From Tetragonia tetragonoides (Eukaryota; Streptophyta; Magnoliopsida; Caryophyllales; Aizoaceae): a DNA stretch of 64,000 nt. Position 1 is the stretch's first letter, and each line of letters starts with the position of its first letter. This document shows positions 39,830 to 50,111 of this stretch, piece by piece. The stretch spans positions 13,559,501 to 13,623,500 of the forward strand of contig CM076142.1 of NCBI GenBank assembly GCA_038025085.1, read 5' to 3'. Under the pieces are notes generated by a model. It did not search any database, was not told the origin of the DNA, and saw nothing but the letters and a program-made list of their open reading frames with translations. A program made the translations under genes and the position numbers.

Positions 39830-42643
39830 TCAAGCAAGAGCACCTGTGCAAGCAGTTGCTGGAGCAGCATCGAGCTGCTTTTTTGCAGAACTGTATTTCG
39901 CGGTGATAAATCTGAAAACATGACACATGACTACATGAGCATAAAGTGATACCACATAACTACAAATTAACTTTGGGGTCCATCAAGCGTCAACCCACCT
40001 GAAAAAATCCCTCCACAATAGTTCAAACATCAACCAGTTCATTCCATCATCACCGTCTTTCCGGTTAGTGGCAGAAATTGTTCTGTCAAATGCAGAATAT
40101 GTAAGGCAGTTAATGTTTACACAAAACAGACAAATGAATGAGCAAACGAGCATATAAATTTATAAACAATAGAGGTTAATAATACCTAGAAGCAGTTTTC
40201 TTCAACTCGTCAAACATATGCCGAGGAGAAAGGCATCCCATGGCTAGCCATGGAGAAATTTTGCATGAGAAGTTGGCACCATATATACCGTTAGTGCCAT
40301 CCTTGGACTTAGGTGGCTGTGCTTTGCATTCAGCAGCAAATTTTTGGAGCCTTTGCAATGCTTCAGTCTCTCCTCCCACCAAAGATGCATTAGCACCTGG
40401 TTTCCCATCCTACACACAATTTTAAAAATAATAACAATCAGTTGTGAGAAAATTTACCGAATCCTAATATAAGGAAACTCACATGGACCACTTATTATGC
40501 CCCAATAGTAGGAATGTCTAAAGCGTATATAGCATAGAATACAATGTAACTTAATTCCAAATGCCTAAGATCCCATTTGAATGACAGATCAGTATCACAA
40601 TGTTTCTCAGCAAAGTTCGTGTTTATGGCAGAATTTGTTGATCATCATAACCCTAAACAAGACTAGTGATAACTAGAGTTAACTTATCGGAGATAAGAAA
40701 CAGAAATGTCTCCCTATGTCTCATATCCATGAAGTTCTATCAAGTTTGGAGGCCTGACATCACCTTCTCCTTTTGTACGAAAAGATTGGATTTCCTATGA
40801 TTATTCACTCATCACTATCATTTCCTCCAAGATATATCAGAACCTCATACATTCACCATTTAACTGTCAGTAATCCGAACACATACTAGGGCTTATAGTT
40901 GCCTCTTTCCCAAAATTGTTATAAGTGACTCTTGAGCATTTAAGTCAAGCATCCTCATACAAGAATGCAAGTTACTTAAATATCAAAGGCACCCACCCAA
41001 GTCAACTCAAAACTTCATAGGAGCCAAGACCAGAGCAACAGATACATAAGTACAGAACGATGTTCGTAGCTGCACGTCAGTAACCTAGCTACAACAGTTC
41101 CATGTTGGATAAATATGAGAGTCTATCCCCCTACTCTCTAGCCGGCTCCACCACTACTTCTGTAATAAATAAATAAATAAACAGCGTATACTATTTAGTG
41201 GACACAACTAGAACTTAAAAGCAATTGATGCAAGGAACAGCAAACTAGAGCAAGTCATCAGATATAACCATATTCAATATTCATATATGCTATGATCTCC
41301 ATTAAGGGTCTTCTTTTCCTATCATTTTCATGGCCAAAAAGTTCTGCTAGTTAGGCCATTCCCAGAAACCACAATAGATAGGGCATATGAAACTAATTTC
41401 TAGACGGCTAAGGGGATGCTCAAAAGTCAACTATATGATAGTAGCAATGTTGCAAATCTCCAAACACTTGCTCTTACCCTAAATACACAACTAGAACATA
41501 CTTCCAACACTAGACAAGTGCAACAAGAAAATTGAGCATATTAAACTACAGTTTTCAAGCAGATAATCCACAATCTAGATGACAAAACAATCACACAATA
41601 TAACAAAACAAAAACTTGGAATCAATCAAACCATAACCAACCTGAGACAATGTAGCATTTGGGTTAAGACCCAAAGCAACAAGAGAAGGGATTTCTCCAG
41701 GCTCCACATCCCCAGTTGAAGGCAACCCTTTCAACTGATCCAAAGCAGCAATAGTCTCCCTAACCTTCAAACCTTGCACTTTCTCTCTAAACCCACCATA
41801 ATTAGTAGGCATTTCCTCCAAATTAAATGGCAAATCATCCATATGATATAATGTACTTCCCCAAAAGTATTTCACCTCCACACCCTCCTCTTTCATAGCA
41901 TTCTCTATCCTCTCCTCGGCTTTCGACTCCTCTTTCGACACCTCGCGGTGAGCATAAACAGCCTCAGCCCCAACAGCCTTAGCAATCTCAGCAATAACAG
42001 TCTCAGGCTTACCAATTCTAACTATTAAATCAGACCCTCTTTCCTTAAGATTCTTCCTAAGGTCAGTAACTGATTCAATCAAGAAACTAGCTCTATAAGG
42101 CCCAGTTTTATCAAACCCAGATGAGAATTTGCCATAATCTCTAGGATCAAAGCAATAAACAGGTAAAACTGATGTTGACTCATTATTAGCAGATGTTAGG
42201 CACTCATTGTCAAGAACCCGAAGGTCATTTCGAAACCAAACGACCGTGGCACGACGAAGAGCAGCACCATTAGAAGGGTCTGAAGGGAGACGAGAGTTGA
42301 GAAAGAGAGGATTTTGGAGAGGTGTGGGTGAAAAAGATGAGTTTTTTTTGAAGGGTTTTGGTGGGTTAAGAGTGGTGGATGAGAGAGAGAGAATAGAGAG
42401 AGATGAGGTGATTTGAGGTGGGATTTTGACAGATTTTGGGGAAATGAAGAGATGATGGAGTTTGGTGGTGTTTGGGGTGAGAAATTGGGTTGGGTTTGGG
42501 AGGATTGAGGAGAGAGAAAGAGAGATTGAAGCTGTTGGGGGTGTTGGTGCAACAATGGTGGTTTGGGATTCTAGGTTTTCTGGGGTTTGGGATTCTGGGT
42601 TTTCTGGGGGAATTTGGGTGGGTGGATGTGGATCCATCTCCAT
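39830..42643 (-). CDS. PHR2: PHR2-type blue-light photoreceptor / DNA photolyase-family protein, four exons
   Basis: Exons (minus): 42643-41642, 40409-40186, 40082-39999 and 39911-39830, all GT-AG and phase-compatible, giving 464 codons (463 residues; Arabidopsis PHR2 is about 447). Residues 1 to ~120 are Ser/Pro/Thr-rich and could include an organelle-targeting sequence. The photolyase domain starts at ALRRATVVWFRNDLRVLDNE and continues with VLPVYCFDPRDYGK, FDKTGPYRASFLIES, VYAHREVS and KYFWGSTLYHMDDLPF. Later exons give GANFSCKISPWLAMGCLSPR, NWLMFELLWRDFFRFIT and the end APATACTGALA. The protein has the N-terminal alpha/beta domain and only a short part of the FAD-binding region, as in other PHR2 proteins; its biochemical role is poorly known. 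MEMDP and MDP starts are both possible. A Pack-MULE lies 70 bp past the stop, so the 3'UTR may run into it. Confidence 0.94.
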
Positions 42644-42957
42644 TGAAAAGTGTTTTTCTTGAGGTAAAGATAGTGGGGAAGATAAGCTATTGCCTCACTT
42701 GCCTGTTTGTTGTGTCTTTTGAGTTTTCAGTTAATTATTTGAGTTTTGGGTTTTTGGGGGTTGGTAGTCTTTTTTTTTTTTTTCTTTTTTCTTTTTTGCT
42801 AATATGGGGGTGGGTAGATTTTTTTGATGCGAGGTATCTCCAGCCACCAGATAAATCCTGAGTGTATGCAATAGCCTGCAAACCACATAAATTATGGAAA
42901 TCAATAAGATAAATTTTGTAGAAAGGCTCATCAAAAAGGCTTAATGGGAAGTAAACA
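42644..42957. other. PHR2 upstream flank
   Basis: Presumed 5'UTR and promoter of the minus-strand PHR2 gene. Contains a T-rich tract (42768-42796). No clear TATA box could be fixed. The duplicated Helitron block starts directly behind it. Confidence 0.5.
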
Positions 42958-43008
42958 CATCAAATATAACATTATTATTATATATATTCATAAGATTATT
43001 TAACGAGT

Positions 43009-43036
43009 CCGTGCGAAGCACGGGGATAAAATCTAG
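43009..43036 (+). mobile_element. Helitron 3' terminus (unit A, first)
   Basis: Hairpin CCGTGC-gaa-GCACGG (43009-43023), then GGATAAAAT, then CTAG at 43033-43036 followed by T. Palindrome, 9-12 nt spacer and CTRR before a T is the Helitron 3' signature. The matching 5' end of this copy was not identified. Confidence 0.7.
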
Positions 43037-44166
43037 TATATTTACATATAATTGGGTCCTTATTCGTGTGGTGTCGACACGTGGGATGCCACATAGGCGA
43101 CACATAATTGCGGGGGATTGACACGTAGGATGCCATGTAATAAGGCAGACAAGTGTCACCAATAAATGCATCATCATTAATATTGATTTTATTACCGTAA
43201 TTAAGTATGATATTTATAATTATTAGCATATTGTTTCTAATTACAAAATAAAATAACTTAGGTTACGCAACTCTAAAACTTCTAAAGTTTACGTCATTGC
43301 ATAAGGACTGAAAAGCGCTTCAAAATGAGATATATATGTCCTATATTTGAACCAATTGGGTCCGTAGTCGTGTGGTGACGAAACATGAGATGCCAGATAG
43401 GCAATACATATTCGTGTGCAGTGATACATAAGATGAAACGCAAGCAAGCCATTTAATATGTCGTCACTCATTAATGCAAAATAATTACTTGATTTTATTC
43501 TAAAAATTAAAAATTACGATTATAATTCTTACCATATTTTTTTCAAATTGTAAAATAATATAACTTTTACGCAACTTTGAAAATCAGAAATCTTACTTCA
43601 TTGGATTGAATTTTAAAAACACTTCAAAATGATTCGTGTAGCCTTTACATATAAACCTATAAATAGACTTCAATACATCAGTCTTTAATTCGTGTGGAGA
43701 CGATACATATGACACCACATAGGAGGATCAAAGTCGTGCATAAATAACACGTGTGATGCTATTAAACATGGAGTTGCCACTTTTTGGACTAACATTAATG
43801 CATCATTATAATATGCTTTTGATTGCATTGATTTAATAATCATTATTTTTCAATCAAATTTATATAAATAATTAATTCCATTACAAAAATAAGGCATGCA
43901 CTGTTTATTATATTTATACTGTTGATGAATATTTGTATTTTTAATCCTACATATATAATCTATAAATTGAAAACTACTGCAATTAGGAAATATATCCACA
44001 CATGTGATAAAATTTGAATAATATTACTATCAAACTCATGAAACTCTTCGTATGCATTTTATAAATAATATTCATTTCACATGAAATAAATTACTATTAC
44101 TATTAAACTTTACTATATTAGTAAAATTATTTACGAGCCCGTGCGAAGCACGGGAATAAAACCTAG
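43037..44166 (+). mobile_element. Short non-autonomous Helitron (unit A)
   Basis: Ends with hairpin CCCGTGC-gaa-GCACGGG (44138-44154), AATAAAAC and CTAG (44163-44166) before T. Its left limit appears to abut the previous Helitron end; a 5' TC would then overlap it (ATCTAGTATATTTAC, 43031-43045). The interior is three diverged ~310-bp modules and AT-rich DNA, no coding. Confidence 0.6.
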
Positions 44167-44966
44167 TATGATATAAGGATAAACACTAAGCAATCAGGCA
44201 TTCCAAACACCACCTTACTAGGAGAAATATTAGTTTAGCCTCCGGGTGGTTTGCCGGGTGATATGTGCATTGGTGATTAGTTAGGTTTTAATATTTTATA
44301 TTTTAAGTTGAAAAAAAATTGAGTTTCAATGTACAATCTTATTTTTCTTGTCCACATTACCTGAATAGATAAAGTATTCTTCACCTTACTAGGTGATGGT
44401 AAAAAGGTGGGGAAATGGAATAAGAGAAAACATTATAGGAAAGTTGGTGACAAACTCTATTCATTGGTTTCTCCTCCAATTTAGTTATCTAGGGTAACTC
44501 ATTATCATATTGGTAAAATTGGTGTCATGTTCCTATCAAAAATAATGGTGCTATGTACACATATTTTTTAAGAATATTTCGTCCGCGGTAAAAAGTTCCT
44601 ATCAGAAATAATTACTAAAAATATTCCTAAGAATGAGTCAATTGTAATCCAAAAAGTATTTAATCCTACTTATATATTAATAATGCTCGATTTGATTAAA
44701 GGGAGAAATGAAACTCACCTTCTTTTTTCCTTATTTTTGGTGCTAAGTTAGGAAGCACGAAAATTGTTAATAAAATGGATACGACGATACCACCTTTAAA
44801 AATATAGAACACGCGGCACCGCAAACTATTACTTTTTAAACCTAAATATTAGAAAATAAAGTAATGTAGTATATCTCAAAATAGAGAACTTTCTAACTAC
44901 ATTGACAAATAATCATATAATAAATAAATAAATAGGCACATACATTATATTAATATTATTGTAGTT

Positions 44967-45198
44967 CATGATTTTTTTTTTAATTTTGAAAAGTCTTTTA
45001 AGTGAAAACTCATTTTACAGGTATCAAAGGTGTGTTGACATTGTGGTATTGGAGAAGTATCGGATACAATCACATAGAAATAATGAGCAGACAGAAATAT
45101 CGATGATTCGTGGGTGTTTCGTGAATGAGATGTCAAATACTGAAAAATGGAGAGCATCCAATTCTAAACACAAGAAAACTCTCATTTCAAACAGCTAA
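44967..45198. other. Possible captured sequence fragment in the repeat unit
   Basis: A less AT-biased stretch (GGTATCAAAGGTGTGTTGAC, CGGATACAATCACATAGAAA) that is preserved in both units (again at 48367-48602). It has open frames on both strands, for example RYQRCVDIVVLEKYRIQSHR on plus and SPIPQCQHTFDTC on minus. I do not recognise a family. It might be a gene fragment picked up by a transposon. Confidence 0.35.
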
Positions 45199-46357
45199 AA
45201 ATGTTCCTAATTGTAAGTGGAATATAATTAAAAAAATGGACCCCAACAAAACTAAAACAAAAATATAAAAAAGGGTGGAAGTCCTAATTGCTCCCACTTC
45301 TGTGGACCAATTAATCAGATTGGTATATAAAATAACGTCCTCTCGATACTTTAATATTTTTTGTTGCTCAAACGATATATAGGTATATTCAAAATACTCC
45401 GACGACAAATATACCCAAAAATACATCATTGGATAAATTTTTAACTAAAATATTTTTTTTTTGTATTTATTTGGTATTTCTACCCTTTTTAGCCTAAAAA
45501 TTTTGATTTAAATTTTTTCCCCTCTTCCTTTTTCCCTCTATTCTCATCATTTTCTTTACCACTATCGTCGTCTTTTCAAGCTTGATATTAAACCTTCCTC
45601 CCAATTTTCTCCATTAAAATGTTGGCTTTCATCTGATCCCTCTAGCCACTACCACTAGCCACCCCATAACCCAATTGTCCTTTTTCGTGTGAGGCCGACA
45701 CGTGGGACGCCACATATGCAAGCCACTTCGTGTGGGCATGACACATAAACTGATACGTAAACACAAACTTGCCATGTAGCATGACACATCATCCATCATT
45801 AATGTTTCATCATTAGTTGACTTAATTACATATTTATTAGCATATTTCTAAATAACAAAATAAAATAACTTTAGTTACGTAAGTCAAAAAATTATAAATC
45901 TGACTCCGTTGGAATGGATTGGAAAATGCTTCAAAACGAGATACATATGTACATGCCCTAAAAAATTTGGGTTCTTCCCGTGTGGTCATGACACGTAGGA
46001 CGTCACATAAGAGGAAATGTTCATGTGAAGATGACACATACACGCCACATCTGCTCAACTTTGCAACATAGTTTTAGTTGTACGGAATAAAACAAGCATG
46101 TGGTATCAACTTTTAGTGCACATATACCGTTAATGCAGAATGAGTTTATTCATTATTTTCATTAATTGATTACTTATTAAAATTAATGTACATATACGAT
46201 TTTTATTATCTATCTAAACTTAGTCCAATCTCATTACAAATGAAGGTCGCATGAAAATATCATTTTCAAGAATTACTATGCTGCATCCTATGGATAGAAA
46301 TCTTGGCAAAATTAAAATAAAATAAAATATATTTTACTAATAATATTAATAATTTCA

Positions 46358-49113
46358 CATCAAATATAACATTATTATTATATATATTCATAAGATTATT
46401 TAACGAGCTCGTGCGAAGCACGGGGATAAAATCTAGTATATATATACATATAATTGGGTCCTTATTCGTGTGGTGCCGACACATGGGATGCCACATAGGC
46501 GACACATAATTGCGGGGGATTGACACGTAGGATGCCATGTAATAAGGCAGACAAGTGTCACCAATAAATGCATCATCATTAATCTTGATTTTATTACCGT
46601 AATTAAGTATGATATTTATAATTATTAGCATATTGTTTCTAATTACAAAATAAAATAACTTAGATTACGCAACTCTAAAACTTCTAAAGTTTACGTCATT
46701 GCATCAGGACTGAAAAGCGCTTCAAAATGAGATATATATGTCCTATATTTGAACCAATTGGGTCCGTAGTCGTGTGGTGACGAAACATGAGATGCCAGAC
46801 AGGCAATACATATTCGTGTGCAGTGACACATAAGATGAAACGCGAGCAAGCCATTTAATATGTCGTCACTCATTAATGCAAAATAATTACTTGATTTTAT
46901 TATAAAAATTAAAAATTATGGTTATAATTCTTACCATATTTTTTTCAAATTGTAAAATAATATAACTTTTACGCAACTTTGAAAATCAGAAAACTTACTT
47001 CATTGGATTGAATTTTAAAAACACTTTAAAATGATTCGTGTGGCCTTTACATCTAAACCTATAAGTAGACTTCAATACATCAGCCTTTAATTCGTGTGGA
47101 GACGATACATATGATACCACACAGAAGGATCATAGTCGTGCATAGATAACACGTGTGATGCTATTAAACATGGAGTTGCCACTTTTTGGACTAACATTAA
47201 TGCATCATTATAATATGCTTTTGATTGCATTGATTTAATAATCATTATTTTTCAATCAAATTTATATAAATAATTAATTCCATTACAAAAATAAGGCATG
47301 CACTGTTTATTATATTTATATTGTTGATGAATATTTGTATTTTTAATCCTACATATATAATCTATAAATTGAAAACTACTGCAATTAGGAAATATATCCA
47401 CACATGTGATAAAATTTGAATAATATTACTATCAAACTCATGAAACTCTTCGTATGCATTTTATAAATAATATTCATTTCACATGAAATAAATTACTATT
47501 ACTATTAAACTTTACTATATTAGTAAAGTTATTTTACGAGCCCGTGCGAAGCACGGGAATTAAACCTAGTATGATATAAGAATAAACACTAAGCAATCAG
47601 GCATTCCAAACACCACCTTACTAGGAGAAATATTAGTTTAGCCTCCAGGTGGGTTATCGGGTGATGTGTGCATTGGTGATTAGTTAGGTTTTAATATTTT
47701 ATATTTTAAGTTGGAAAAAATTGAGTTTTAATGTACAAACTTATTTTTCTTGTCCACATCACCTGGATAAATAAAGCATTCTCCACCTTACTAGGTGATG
47801 GCAAAAAGGTGGGGAAATGGAATAAAGAGAAAACATTATAGGAAAGTTGGTGACAAGCTCTATTCATTGGTTTCTCCTCCAATTTAGTTATCTAGGGTAA
47901 CTCATTATCATATTGGTAAAATTGGTGTCATGTTCCTATCAAAAATAATGGTGCTATGTACACATATTTTTTAAGAATATTTCGTCCGCGGTAAAAAGTT
48001 CCTATCAGAAATAATTACTAGAAATATTCCTAAGAATGAGTCAATTGTAATCCAAAAAGTATTTGATCCTACTTATATATTAATAATGCTCGATTTGATT
48101 AAAGGGAGAAATGAAACTCACCTTCTTTTTTCCTTTTTTTTGGTGCTAAGTTAGGAAGCACGAAAATTGTTAATGAAATGGATACGACGATACCACCTTT
48201 AAAAATATAGAACACGCGACACCGTAAACTATTACTTTTTAAACCTAAATATTAGAAAATAAAGTAATGTGGTATATCTCAAAATAGAGAACTTTCTAAC
48301 TACATTGACAAATAATCATATAATAAATAAATAAATAGGCACATACATTATATTAATATTATTGTAGTTCATGATTTTTTTTTTTAATTTTGAAAAGTCT
48401 TGTAAGCGAAAACTCATTTGACAGGTATCAAAGGTGTGTTGACATTGTGGTATTGGAGAAGTATCGGATACAATCACACAGAAATAATGAGCAGACAGAA
48501 ATATCGATGATTCGTGGGTGTTCCGTGAATGAGATGTCAAATACTGAAAAATGGAGAGCATCCAATTCTAAACACAAGAAAACTCTCATTTCAAACAGCT
48601 AAAAATGTTCCTAATTGTAAGTGGAATATAATTAAAAAAATGGACACCAACAAAACTAAAACAAAAATATCAAAAAAGGGTGGGAGTCCCAATTGCTCCC
48701 ACTTCTGTGAACCAATTAATCAGATTGGTATATAAAATAACGTCCTCTCGACACTTTAGTATATTTTATAGCTCAAACGATATATAGGTATATTAAAAAT
48801 ACTCCGGCGACAAGTATACCCAAAAATATATCATTGGATAAATTTTTAACTAAAATATTATTTTTTTTTTTGTATTTATTTGGTATTTCTACTCTCTTTA
48901 GCCTAAAAATTTTGATTTTGATTTTAATTTTTTCCCCTCTTTTTCTTTTCTTTCCCTCTTCCTTTTTCCCTCTATTCTCATCATTTTCTTTACCACTATC
49001 GTCATCTTTTCAAGCTTGATATTAAACCTTCCTCCCAATTTTCTCCATTAAAATGTTGGCTTTCATCTGATCCCTCTAGCCACTACCACTAGCCACCCCA
49101 TAACCCAATTGTC
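46358..49113. repeat. 3.4-kb tandem repeat, unit B (truncated)
   Basis: Near-identical copy of 42958-45679 (about 97% by eye) that stops at CCCAATTGTC (49113), where unrelated sequence TTGAGACTCTCTGT follows. Differences from unit A are scattered substitutions and small indels (end offset 3434 versus 3400). It carries two Helitron ends: hairpin at 46409-46423 with CTAG at 46433-46436, and the one described separately. Confidence 0.88.
46437..47569 (+). mobile_element. Short non-autonomous Helitron (unit B)
   Basis: Second copy of the element at 43037-44166. It ends with hairpin CCCGTGC-gaa-GCACGGG (47541-47557), AATTAAAC and CTAG (47566-47569) before T. Confidence 0.6.
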
Positions 49114-49532
49114 TTGAGACTCTCTGTCCTGTTTGATTGAAGGGGATCTTTAAGGAAATTACAAAATGCCCAGATCGGTGGCATCACATCATTGTAAGCT
49201 CCTCCAGATAATCATCCTATTCCTCGATGATAGTGGGTATATAATCATTCCCAAATCACTTGAGGAGAGAGAATGAGAGTGAGAGAAATCATTTTATCTC
49301 TTCCTTCTTCTAAGACTGTTGAGTGATTTGAGTCCCACCATTATCGCCATCGTCGTCAAATCTGCTCCGCCCCCAATACTCCATTTTTTCCGGGAATCAG
49401 TTTTTTTTTGGAGATGAACAGGGCCACAGGGAAATAGTTATTTTTTTTTTTTGGGGTGAGCATGAGATTAATTGGAATATTGAGGCTTTATTATTGTGTG
49501 AGAATATGTAAAATGGAGGTATGCTTTCTTTT
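49114..49532. other. Flank of the MULE; nothing recognised
   Basis: Contains T-rich runs (49401-49453) and ordinary AT-rich sequence. The AAAATGGAGGTATG at 49510-49523 is echoed by AAAATGGAGGTAGG just right of the MULE (55970-55983). Confidence 0.5.
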
Positions 49533-49710
49533 AGGGTGTTACTAAATACCGCCCCTAAATTACTACCTACTGCCCCCCCAAATTCCAATTTTGCCCTTTT
49601 TTAAATTTTCACTCATCCTCTCCCTCTCTAACTCTCACACCAATTCTCCCTCTCTACCACCCACTCTCACACCCAACCTTCATCAACATTCACTCAAGCA
49701 ACGGCCGCGG

Positions 49711-49992
49711 ATGTCTGCCGGCGACCAGGAAGTGCCGTCGACGGTGGCGGAGGTAAAAAAAATTTTTGCGCATTTTTTTTGCACAGTCGTCCAAAATTTC
49801 CGACCCACCCTTGGGTGCTTCGTCTGCCGATCTCGACTCACCCTTGGGTGAGTCGTCTGCTACGGGCGACTCACCCTTGAGGGAGTCGTCTGTTACAGGC
49901 GACTCACCCTTGGGTGGGTCGCCGGTCGCGGACGACTCACCCAAGGGTGAGTCGAGATCTGCAGACGACCGATAAAAAAAAAATTATTATTA

Positions 49993-50031
<39 letters not shown>

Positions 50032-50061
50032 TATTGTTATTATTATTATTATTATTATTTA

Positions 50062-50111
<50 letters not shown>

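Larger units (their letters stand above)
42958..46357. repeat. 3.4-kb tandem repeat, unit A (with two Helitron 3' ends)
   Basis: The sequence from ACATCAAATATAACATTATT at 42958 recurs at 46358, offset exactly 3400 bp at the start. Homology continues to about 45679 (CCCAATTGTC) against 49113 in unit B. The last 0.68 kb of unit A (45680-46357) begins with another diverged copy of the module seen at 43060-43330 (TTCGTGTGAGGCCGACACGT). Within the unit an about 310-bp module (TTCGTGTGGTGTCGACACGT ... TTACGCAACTTTGAAAATCA ... CACTTCAAAATGA) occurs about three times. No transposase or gene found. Confidence 0.88.

Noticed and set aside
49690..49944. Minus-strand open frame across the 33-bp repeats
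   Set aside because: A 33-bp repeat keeps several frames open automatically; only the plus frame is in phase with an exon, so the minus frame has no support.
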